Origin: Anadara kagoshimensis
Lineage: Eukaryota > Mollusca > Bivalvia > Arcoida > Arcidae
Reading direction: 5' to 3'
Assembly (NCBI GenBank): GCA_021292105.1
Contig: CM037863.1
Location: 8,202,442-8,266,441, forward strand
Length of the DNA stretch: 64,000 bases
The notes beneath the pieces were generated by a model. It searched no databases and was not told the origin of the DNA. It was given only the letters and a program-made list of their open reading frames with translations. Both the position numbers and the translations under genes were made by a program. Shown one piece after another: positions 23,901-36,300 of the stretch (position 1 is its first letter; every line of letters begins with the position of its first letter).

Positions 23901-26900
23901 CCGTTGGCCTTTACTGATTCACCTGATATCAGTATAATGGACTGGGGGAGTAGTAGGCTTGTCTGCGGCCTACTGACTGTGAGCTAGCATGGTAAAGTTG
24001 CCCTGAGTGTGCGCTAGTACAAGGCAGACCATACAACACACTTGCACTTCACATGTATACACAAAATTGTTCATAGATTAATCCATAGAGATTAATCAAA
24101 TAGTTCTCATCACGAATAGCTGAAATATTGCTGATGCGACGTTAAGCAACTTTCAACCAACCAACCAACTTACTTCTTCTTTAAATCAATATCGTAGTCA
24201 TCTTCACAATCACATGGTTCTGTCATCCCAGCGGATTCAATCTTGTTAATGTTGTCTGTAGAGAACAAATCATTTATATCATCATCATAATCCTGCAAAA
24301 ACGATTCTTTAGGTTTCACCTTCTTCAAATGTTTACGATACATCCTCAAATCTTCCAACATTTTACGATATTCCGAAATCATTTCATCTAGCTTATCCTT
24401 GTGATCTTTCCATGCTGTTGCATCTTGGTATAGCTGTTGGTCACATGATATGGTATTATTTGGCAATTCTCGACATCGTCTATCAAATGGTGTAAACCCT
24501 AAAAATAAAGTATGAATTTTGAAAAAATCCAGTAGATAGATACATAGTCTTGCCTGCATCCTTTAAATTTTAACTAACAATTTCACACAATATTTCTAAC
24601 ACTTTTTTTTAAACATACATACATGTACATGTATATGATCACTTAACTCATGTAACTATAAAGACATGTAGAGGTGAATGTGCACAAAGTTTTAATATGG
24701 TACCCTACATTTTACCCTCCCAATAACTTATTAACTGTTTGTTCAAGTTTCGTTTGACTGTCTGGCATCTATCTTTCACCTCGTCATTCTTATGTCTCAA
24801 TACCCGACAGTACTTATGATGTCACAAGGTTAGGTAATGGTAAACACTCCAGTCATTTAATCTGATACTGAGCCAACCAGTAGAGACCTTAAATCATAAA
24901 ATGCCTTGGGTTTGAAGGAGGCTCTGTGCCAGAGTGTTCTAAAGTGAACACTTATTGATCAACACCTAGTAGGTTCAAATCCCACTCTTAACAGATCCTA
25001 GTGTGAAGAAAATTGGCAGTTTGCCTGAAGGCGAGTGGTTTTCTCATGTCCCTCTTGTTTCCTCCACCTTCAGTGAATTAACTGTCCCGATATAAGTGAA
25101 ATAATCTGTGTGATTTTTTCACTCTCTAATTGGATTTGAAGGCTAAGTAAGACCTAACCATGATAACCACTAACCCAGTCTAGTTCCTAATTCTCCTTTG
25201 AGATTTTGCCCCTTTATAACAACAAAACTTTACTGAACAAAAGATCAGTAAAGGTTTTAATGTTCAGATTGATATTTAATGATAAGACACAAATAATGAC
25301 AGTGCAGATTTTATATTTACCAAACATGCTAATGTGTGTTTGCATGCGTGGATGTGTGTGTGTGTGTGTGTGTGTGCATGTGCCAATTTATCAAACCCTG
25401 AAGATTTGAGAACAAAAATTTACCAAGTTTTATTTTAGCACTCTAAGTCTCACCATCAGTTGCACCAAAATAATATTGTGTGTGCCGAACTTGTTAAAAC
25501 CTTAACATTTGGGAACAAAAATTTACCAAGTTTTATTTTAGCACTCTAAGTCTCACCATCAGTTGCACCAAAATAATATTGTGTGTGCCGAACTTGTTAA
25601 AACCTTAACATTTGGGAACAAAAATTTACCAAGTTTTATTTTAGCACTCTAAGTCTCACTGTCAATTGCACCAAAATAATATTGTGTGTGCCGAATTTGT
25701 TAAAACCTGAACATTTGGGAACAAAAATTTACCAAGTTTTATTTTAGCACTCTAAGTCTCACCATCAGTTGCACCAAAATAATATTGTGTGTGCCGAATT
25801 TGTTAAAATCTGAACATTTGGGAACAAAAATTTACCAAGTTTTATTTTAGCACTCTAAGTCTTACCATCAATTGCATCAAAATAAAACTATTGGTAAATT
25901 TTCCGTTACCTCAGTATTTCTCTTATTGTTTGTCATACTCACTTGCATTGTTATAATCATCAGATGTGACCTGGTTCTGATTTTTTAACAAATCGATATA
26001 CGAAGATCTTTTACTTCTGATGAATTTGGGCCGGAATTCTGAAATGGAAGAAATTTAAAATTATTATGATCATAATAACACAGACTGGTTTTTTTCCTGT
26101 AAAGTTATCATTTTTTTTACTTAAAATGATCCAAATTCTAAGGTAATACATGTACACCTTTTGGACCATTTTGAATCATTTGGACCAAATCTCAACAAAA
26201 ATTTTTAAATACCATGACCCTCAATGAATAGAACCACTGCAGTAGCTCAGTTGGTAGAGTGCTCACTCCGTAAGTGGGAGGTTGTGGGTTTGAACACCAG
26301 CCTGGTCTGACCTGAAGACTTGAAAGACGGTAGCAACTGTTCTTTCGCAAAGCATTCGGCATTCCAAATGAAAGTCACAGTTCTTTCGGATGGGAATTTA
26401 AAATAAACGAGGTCCCATGTCACAGTGGGGTTGGCATGCTAAAGAACCCTGCTGTATAATGCCATCCGCGCAATGCACAGGCAAAATTTCTGCACTTTTG
26501 CCTGTAGTTGGCAACGTCTCGATATAAGTGAAATATTCTTGACTGGGACGTTAAACACCATTTCTCAATTCAACTCTCTCAATTGCATATATTTCCATGA
26601 AAAAATATTCCATGACATGTTTTGCCAATGATTTTTATATAATCACAAATTCAAGAAATCTTAATCCTACAAATATTAATAATTTTAAAGTATATTTAAG
26701 TCAAAATCATTGAAAAAAACAACAACCTTTATTTGCATAAGTGCGTAAGAATTGCCGCTGAACTTTCTTCTCCATGCGGTTTATTCCGTCATTTTGTGGT
26801 CGACATAAACAACGCTTCTTATTGGGATTGTCTTTTTGTAACGGTATATCATACATGTTCTTTGACCTACATTTCTGTAACCTTGGTAATGGCCTTCCCT

Positions 26901-29900
26901 TTTCATGGACACAGTGGTATTTCTGAAATAAAAATTTAAACAAATAACCTCTGGGTCACACAGTCCTACAAAATGTACACACAGTATAATCACCATGGAC
27001 ATCCACTCGTGTTTGTATGCTGTTAATGTAGGGCTAACTTAGGCCATGTAAAATTAATTCCTAGATCATGTAGATTGTCATAATTTTTATTTTTCAAAAT
27101 TGTGGTGTGGATGTGGGACAAATTTTTTTTATATTTTCAGATTCGAAATAAATAACAGTAATGACAACAAAAAGATCCTGTAAGAAACTTTATTAAATAA
27201 CACAACAAAAATAAACATATAAAAAATTCTGGGGCGGGCCAAAAAATAGGATGAAAATCTAGGAATTCATTTTATATGGCCTTCGTTGGCATTATACAGT
27301 GAAAGCCAGCATCATGTGGTGAGAAAGATTAATAGAATCTATCATGAGTATCCATGTAGGATAGGGAAATCTCACCAGAGGGGTTGAATATTTCAGTCGG
27401 AAACGAGGCTTGCCTCGTCTCTGACAGAAATATTCAACCCCTCGGGTGAGATTTCCCTATCCTACATGGATAAACTCATGATTGATTCTTTTTCTTCCAT
27501 TATGATGACAATTTTTTGTTTGAAGTATCAGTCACGTCGACATCAACGCCATCTTTGCAAATCTAACTTTGTTATTTAACGTTTTACATAAAAATAAATA
27601 TGACCATCGGACAGAATGTACCTGATTTTGGCTTATACAAAATGTATAAACTAAATAAAAAACAAAGCCATTTATTCTAATCTCCTAAAATAAACATTTG
27701 AAACACAGTGAAAATATCTAAATTTTGGAGACTCGGGTGTCATTTTCCCGCAAGACAACATCAAGTCGCTATGATATGACGTCATTCAATTGTCCTTTGA
27801 TAGTGACGTCACTGAAAGCCGCACGTGGAGGTGAAGATAGAAATTTCTTCCATCGTTTCTGCAAGCGGAAATCTCTATCTCCAACATAGGAAGATGGAAG
27901 AAAAATATTTCTTCTAATTAACATTTTTATGCTAAAATAGTTAAATGTAGCCTATGAAGTAAATAGAAGTTGTAGAAACCTGGGGCTGCATATCAATGTC
28001 CTGATTATAACACTGATCTAGCTAGGTCCAGCAAACACTTTTAAACAGAATCTGATAAATTGGTAAGATAAATATGTTGCATCTTTTTCATGAAAAGTTT
28101 AATGCTGACTTCAGGGTGGCATAATTATGATGTTATTCTCAGTTTGCAATGTGATTTTATACAATTAACATGTTCTACTTCCAGTGCATCTACCAAACAC
28201 AAAGTTAACATACTTTTCTGTTCACAAGAGCAATTTAACATATGATGAAATACAGTATAATGGGGTTCGCTGCTGTACCACGTGATACCTTCTAATGTTT
28301 ATGGGGAACACTATTTGGATATGGAATAGCACGAGATGACGTTTTCCCTCGAAAACAACGTCATTCTGGGAACCTGTGACGTCGACGTGTTCGAAAACGT
28401 TCCGCACAAGCGTTAAGAGGTATTGATCACGTGGTACAGCGGCGATCCCCATTGTTACTTTTGTAAGTTATTACCAATAGTAATCTAGAAAATGTAACTG
28501 TGAAACCATCTTAAAAATATTAAAGGCCACCTTTATATAAGGGCCAACTGCTTTTAAAGGCCAGTAAAATTTGATCTCAATTGCTCTTGAACCTGTATAT
28601 GAGGGCCATCTGTCCATAATGACTTAACATTACAGGTTCCCCAGGATGACCTTTATAGAACGGATTGACTGTATTTACTTAGAAAAGTCAAATAAACAAG
28701 TTGTGATGAAGACAACTAAAATTGAGCAGCTTGATTGTGACTGTGTGGCCGGCCAGGGATTAAGTTTGCAATCTTCTGAAGTCTTGTATAATACAAATCT
28801 TGATAAAACTGTTTCTTCTAAAGTAAAAGGAGCGCTGGTAACTTGCTGCTTGGTCTCAAGGGTGCACTTATGCATCAAAAACTTCTTACCTCCGAGGTTT
28901 GAATCATGATAAGTTTTTGTGTTACTTACCTGTCCTTCTTTACATGGGGATTTATTTTCGGGTTTAGCACACTCCCGGTAAATTCTACGCTGTTTAGGTG
29001 TAGCAAACTGCAGTAAGTCATCGGATATATCAGGCATGTTGATCAAATTGTTTATAAATATCTTTTTCTGTTCTCTCATTAACTTCTTGATCTTCTTCAT
29101 TGTCATCTTACTGTGAAATAATAGATACCATTAATGAGCAATCTAATGCTTGATTGAAATAATCTGGATTTTATGTCCCAGTCAAGAATATTTCAAGTAA
29201 ATCGAGACATATTTAAAAAGTTTGACATTTGCAATGTCCTCATGGCAATGTGCAGTGAGTGTTTTTTAGCTTGCCATGCCTGTTGTGACAGGGGTTTAGG
29301 CAATATAGAAATTTAATATGTTAAAAAAACGGGCAAATAGCAGATCCTGTTTCGCATATGACATTATAGGTCACCATGCACGGACACCACTTCCTGTGAA
29401 AACATCGCCATTTTTGTCATGTAAAATCGCCATAGGGAAAATTTTTTATGACAATTGGAGATGCACATATAGATTTTCTGTTAGGACTAGGTAAAAGTAA
29501 TATCCAGCTGTTTCAAATTTATTTGCTTTCTATGGAAATAAAGCATAATTCACTGTCACAAACAGAATGACTTTAACAGTAGTTGACTTACCCTCTTTCC
29601 AACAGAACAGTCTCCCTCCATGGTTTTCTTGTTTGTACAAAGTTTAATTCATCAACACTACAAGTAACAAATAAATATATGTTATTATTTTTGTTTGCAA
29701 ATAATTAAGTAAAATAAATTTTGATGGATCACAACAGCTGAAATGTTAATCAAATAGTTTACAATTTCCAGTTTCATTACATTTAATCATCTAGTTGGTT
29801 ACTACAAAATTTACAAGGGAGGAGGTATTTTATTTGCCATATGATTTAACTTGTATATGTGTAAATAATCATGTACAAACATCAAATGTTTCAAGAACCG

Positions 29901-29916
29901 ACATATGCTTTCCATG

Positions 29917-29950
<34 letters not shown>

Positions 29951-30272
29951 GAAATTTTGTAAAGATTTTTGTTATTTGTAATATAATTTACCGGTAGCTT
30001 ATATTATTTACAAACATTGATTGTTTTAGTACCCATATATAAGAAAGAAAGACAAATTTTTAAGATTTTTTATTTGTCTTATAAACGAGCTTAATTAATA
30101 TGTACAAACATGAGATGTACTCATATGTACACTTTTCAAAACAGACACAGAGAGATGGGGAGTTTCAGATTTTTTTTATTAGTTACTCGCTTACATTTCA
30201 TATAATTTTACTACCATATTTTGTTTATATGTCAAAACATTGAAACTTTGTTTAGTCCAAATATATTGAGAG

Positions 30273-30310
<38 letters not shown>

Positions 30311-30323
30311 TTAGTCCAAATAT

Positions 30324-30364
<41 letters not shown>

Positions 30365-33300
30365 CACATACTTTGTAGAGTCTCTATAGGCTTTGATCAA
30401 CTTAAGAAGTGAGCGTCCATCCATTTGTTCAGGTGTGTCCACTCCAGCCATGTCCAGTATAGTCGGAGCTATATCTATATTCAGAGCAATGTTTGATATT
30501 CTGAAATACAGCAAATATTATGTATAATAATTTTGTAAATAGGTAACTAAAGACTGTAAACTAATTTTCCTCAAACATTGTAAAATGTTTACTATAGTAT
30601 AGGGTTTAGTATGTTAGTTTTTGATTTACATGATAAAGACCTTATCTGGTCCCCAAAATGCAATGGAATTGAATATTGAAGTTCAAATCTGAGTCAAGAC
30701 AATTTCTGTCATAATTAAACATAACATTTGAAGTTTTGATAAATGATTTTGTCACATTGATGATTTTCTCTGATTGTCTTCACCATCCAAGAATTGACGG
30801 ATTGCCGGCCACGCCCACTATGTTCCGACAAAGGGTGGACATGCTTGAATTACACACAAAAAGAATGAAAACTCGGCCTGAATTGTAATGTTTAATGACA
30901 ACACTGACATTAGAACATCAATAGTTGCCGTGATGCTGCTTTGGTACCGTGAGATGCCGGCCAGTGTCGGAACATTGTGAGCGTGGCCGGCGATCTGTCA
31001 AACGTCATAGATATAAATGAAAGAATGTTGACTGGGGCATAATTAAAACACCATTACTCCATTCCATTCATGTCTATCATATTACTTAAAATTTTTAGAC
31101 AGATTTCCTGAATTTTATTTTAAACATGTTTAAATGTCAGAAGACATTTGAAGATTTTAGAACATTTAAGTGACTTGGTCAAGTTGGTTTCAGGTGAAAT
31201 TTGAAAATTCAAGTGTCTGGATTTTAGAAGAAAATTAAAAACTAAATATTTTAAAATTAAGGTGTGTTTGATTTGAAATAATTAGAATTTTAAACTTTTG
31301 GTGTCTGAAAATACAGAAGACATAAAAGCAGGAAGCAATATGGTATCATCATTATATCAGGATGGGAGCTGTTAACTTGACAACGTTAGTATTTCAGATA
31401 CAAACATAAATTACTAAAATAGATTTTGTATCATACTTAGATCTCCCTCGTATTCCTGGACCTCTCATGTACAGGGGAACCCTGACATCAAAGTCGTAAG
31501 GTAGAGCTTTTCCTTTAGGCAGTCCGAACTGACCCAAGTGGTAGCCATGGTCAGACGTATATAAAATATATGTATTATCTAACTCTCCTAGATCTCTTAG
31601 TTCATTATACACCTGAAAATATACATATATTTCTTGCTCAATTACAATTACAGTCAAACCTGTCTATAAAGACCACCAAAGGAAAACAGTACAAGTGGTT
31701 TTTATGCATTTATGGGCAGGTGGCCTTTATATACTGGCTCAAGTTATATGATTAAAGAACAATTGGGATACAATTCGACTGGCTTTTATAAGCAGGGGGC
31801 CCTTATATAGAGGTGGCCTTTAGGGTAGGTTAGACTGTATCATGATAACATGTATACAGTCAAACCTAAGACCCCGTGGTGGCCTAATGCAGAGATGCCA
31901 ACCCTGTCTTAGTGTCATCAGTAATACCAGCTCATGTTTTCAGTAATTTTGGGTACTTTGTCAGTAATAATGACATATTCGGGCCATTTTTGATTTGATA
32001 CAAACATCAATTAAACAAAAAAGCCAAACAATTAGTACTGAACATAATTTAATTGTGTTTAACATCATATAAATAAAATACTTACTCTTCAAAGAATAAG
32101 TTCTGCCTCATTTATCCCACCCTCTGCTTATATGACTCTCTTAACTATTTTAAATATGAGAGTATAACAATGAAGAAGCATACTGACTTAGTGAGCTATC
32201 ACCTTAAAGTTGCCCCGAGTGTGCACTGGTACAAGGCAGATCATAAACAGATAAAGCACACTAGCACTTCACAAGCATGCACGACCTTGTTCATGGATAA
32301 ATCCACACAGATTGATAAAGTAGTTCACATCGTGAATAGCTGAAAAATTGCCAATGTGACGATAAGCAACATTTAACAACTATATCAAACCTGTCTATAA
32401 GGGCCACTCAAGGAAACCAGTAACAGTGGTCTTTATGGGCAGGTGGCTCTAATACATAAATAGCATTAAAAACTCTAACCCAAACATTTTAAAATTGTCC
32501 ATGATTTTTTAAATTTAGACACAAATAGATGAGGACATTCATATCAGAGTTGAGTTGAGTTGAGTTGAGTAATGGTGTTTAACGTTCCAGTTAAGAATAT
32601 TTCACTTATATCTTCGCCAGCTATAGGCAAAGGTGCAGAAATTATGCCCGTGTGTTGTGCTGATGGCATTATACATCAGGGTTCTTTAGCGTGCCAAACC
32701 CACCGTGACACGGGACCTCATTTATTTTAAGTTGCCATCCGAAAGAACAGTGATTTTCATTTTCTAATGCCGAGTGCTTAGCTAAAGAACAGTCACTACC
32801 CACTTTCAAGTCTTGGATCAGACCAGGCCTGGGATCGAACCCACGACCTGCCACTTACGGAGCGAGCACTCTACCAACTGAGGTACCGCAATGGTTCACA
32901 TTCATATCAGAGGTTATGCCATAAGCTTATTTATACCTTTTCTACCAGATCATCCACAGACTGTAAAGTCTGAAGTCGTTTCTGTGCCAGAACATCTGTA
33001 AACTTTTGTTCTATAGGTTCCATCTTGTCTGTAATCTTTAACAAATACTGTTTATCCAAGTTAGGTGCCATATTCCACGTCTGTGTTCTGTTAAAAAAAA
33101 TTTCAAATGAATTTACAATTCTATGAAATCATTTATTTTCAAGGTGTTAAATTTTCTTGATTCCAAGAAAAAATAATATTTTGTAGGGCTGAAAAATTTG
33201 TGGTCTGTGGTTATCATTTAATACAGATTGTTATATACATTATGTCACTGACAAGTGAATTCCTGGGTTGGGGTATCCAAGAAGTCATGGAAAATTGGAA

Positions 33301-36300
33301 CACCATAAAATTAATGATTTCAGTGTAGTAATTCTGGTATTGAAGTTAGTGATCTATCCCAGCCATTTGATTTTTTATTTCAAAAGATGCTTTCAATTGT
33401 ACTGCTATGCATATGATATCCCTGGTTCTAATTGATCAAGGGGCCATAACTCTGTAAAAACCTTAAACCCTTGCAAGCTTCTAATGAATAGTAAATGCAG
33501 CAAAAACTCAACAGCCATCTGTGATAAAAAGAAAGTTGTAGTGAGATTAAAATTATGTTTGTCTGAATTTTATTTTAGGGACCAAAGTTGAAAGGATCCA
33601 CTGAAAAAAACCTAAATAGAAAAGTCTATAAAATCAGGGTATATGTTCTATGGACTATAAGTCTTGCGCTTACAATAAAATTACCCATTCTACTACTAAA
33701 ATGTATACATAGATCCCAATTTTGTAGTGTTCAATTCAGAAATACAGTTTGTGGGATCACTCTGACACAGAGGTTGAAAATAGCAGGTCATGTTTTCAAA
33801 ATATTGATTCACATTTGAACATAACACAGTGTGTTTTATTTTGAAAGATCAGTATTAAATCAGTGAAAAGCTGGATTTATCCAACCTCAACTAAGATAAA
33901 AGTGATGTATGTGATGCAGGGTTGGCCCACAGACAGTACCAAATCATATTTAGATCCAATGATACAAGGGTCCCTTCTAGAATGAACACCGATTATAGAA
34001 AATTCCTTATTCTTTTTATAATTAGCTATTTGCTCATAAAATATTTATTCAATTTAAATCTTCAAACCTGTGAAATGTATTGTTGTAAAATAAATGTTGA
34101 TATTGTGGTGCTGAATCCTCTGGTCCATGTGGTGCTGGCACACTTAAAACCATTAATACTGGTCTGTAATGTATAAAAAATAACTATAAATAAATATTAA
34201 TATGGTGCTGAATTTTTAAAGTTTTCAATACATGCCAATTGTGTGAAAAGGGTTTACATAATGTAGTTTTCCCATAATTGTATAAATTACTGTAAAGGCA
34301 ATTATTTTCGCCAGGTGAAAATTTCGCTATTTCTGAAATCTGGCATTTCATGTGGGTGTAATTTTTGTGTTACCAATATAAGTGGGTGTATATTTATATA
34401 CTATGATATATTAACCTGTATGATAGACATTTCACATAGTAAAATTGTAATTTCTTAAGCGTAAAATAAGCAAACATTTTATCCACACAAAAATTCCTCC
34501 TTTACAGCATAACAATTCTAGCCATAACAGAGGCTTAAGTGGCCAAGTGGTCTAAAGAATGAGTACATGTATATGAATCATAGCGCCTCTCACTTTCTGT
34601 TCTAATCCCATTCAGGACAGATACAAGTGTGATGGAAAGTTTGACAGTTCATTTGCTGAAAGTATGTGGGTTTTCTGGTCACTTCAGAATCCTTCAACTT
34701 CTGTGAACTGACCACAGAACAAGTGAAAGAAACTACTGTAGGAACCACTGTGGCTGTGACAGTGAAATTCTCTTTAAAGCCATAGAAAATCAAATAAATT
34801 TGAATAAAGATTGATATTTTTCACTTACTTGTACCTAGTGGTACCAGGAAATCTGTATGCGCATCCGCAATGGTCATAAAGTATGTCTGTAAAAAGGAAA
34901 ATGTTGGCGGTATGGGGATTTTACACATGCAAAAATGATGATGTTTACACCGGAAGTGATGTCCTTGGTGACGTTTTACGTCATTGCGCAACAGAAGCCG
35001 CCATTTGCATGGTTTTTCAACATGTTAAATCCCCATAGCACCAACGTTTTTCCCTATGCAGATATATTTTGGGCTAATCGCGGATGCGCATACAGATTTC
35101 CTGTTACGACTAGGTACAAATAAGTGAAAAATATCGATCTTTATTCAAATTTATTTGAATTTCTATGGATATAAAGAGAATTTCACTGTCACAGTGGTTC
35201 CTACAGTAGACTGGGGCCTAAAATGCCATTACATTTATCTCATTTATACCAACTACACTCTATATTCAACAATAGTACATAAGTATGTTAATATTTGACA
35301 GGGTGTATGTGGCCTTGTAACCTGCCAAAAATTCTTTGTAACTTATAACAATGTATAATGCCTATGATGAATATAAAAGTGTCTGATTTTACATACCTTT
35401 TTGGAAAATACTGTTTACTCTGTTTTAGGAATGTCACACTATCGTTGGCTATAAGATCTGTGAAAATAATCTGCATAGTAGTTATCTCCCTTTTTTTTTT
35501 TGTCCATTAAAGTTAATAGAATAATTATAAAATCTAGAATTACGTATAAGTCCGACCCACTCTCGCCAACCAGGAGGTATATATGTTCCATTGTATTCAT
35601 TTAAATATTTACCAAAATAACCTAAAATAAAAGAAACAGGAACTCATTCATTAATTTAGCAAAAGCTTTCAGTTGAATCAAGTTGAGTAATGGTGTTTAA
35701 CATCCCAGTCAAGAATATTTCACTTATATTAAAATGTCGCCAGCTATAGGCAAAGGTGCAGAAATTTTGCCTATCTGTTATGCTGATGGCTGCAGCATTA
35801 TACAGCAGGGTTTTTATCGTGCCACGCTTACATGACACATTACCTCATTCATTTTAAGTTCCCATCCAAAAGAACCATGTCTTTTATTTCATAATGCTAA
35901 GAAAGTCACTACCAACTTTCAAGTCTTGAGTCAGACCCGGTCGGGGTTCAAACTTACGATCTACCTCTAACAGGGCGATCACACACTCTACTAAGTGAGC
36001 TTCCACAGTGGTCAAAAAGCAGTCAATAACCAGTGATTGGAAAGGGAATTTTCATCATTTGCCATTTTGTCATTTTTCATGGATTTTCAAAACAGTAATG
36101 AGCTATTCCTTAAATCAGTCATGTAAGCTAAGTTTTATCAATTATTGGGCTATTTCCAATAGTAATGTGCTAAATAGACCAGGACCCTATCCATACCTAG
36201 TCACAGAGTAAGTATTGACAAATATCCCCGAAAAACCTGCCAAAATAGGCTTTTTCTGTCATTATTTTTGGCCAAATTGCTGCAATTTTTACAATGTATA

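Noticed and set aside
26231-26310. Functional tRNA genes at SINE heads (also 20,660, 51,700, 56,700, 62,290)
   Set aside because: A- and B-box motifs present, but stems are incomplete and the sequences continue into SINE bodies.
28646-28909. 87-residue plus frame near Sulf exon 9
   Set aside because: Antisense to the exon 9 flank and overlapping a MITE end; no similarity or splice support.
35420-35560. A short intron inside Sulf exon 3 (ATAC|GTAATT to TTTTCACAG|AT) to avoid the stop
   Set aside because: It would delete the conserved NSRFYNY and following segment and be only about 80 bp, far shorter than every other intron; an indel explains the data better.
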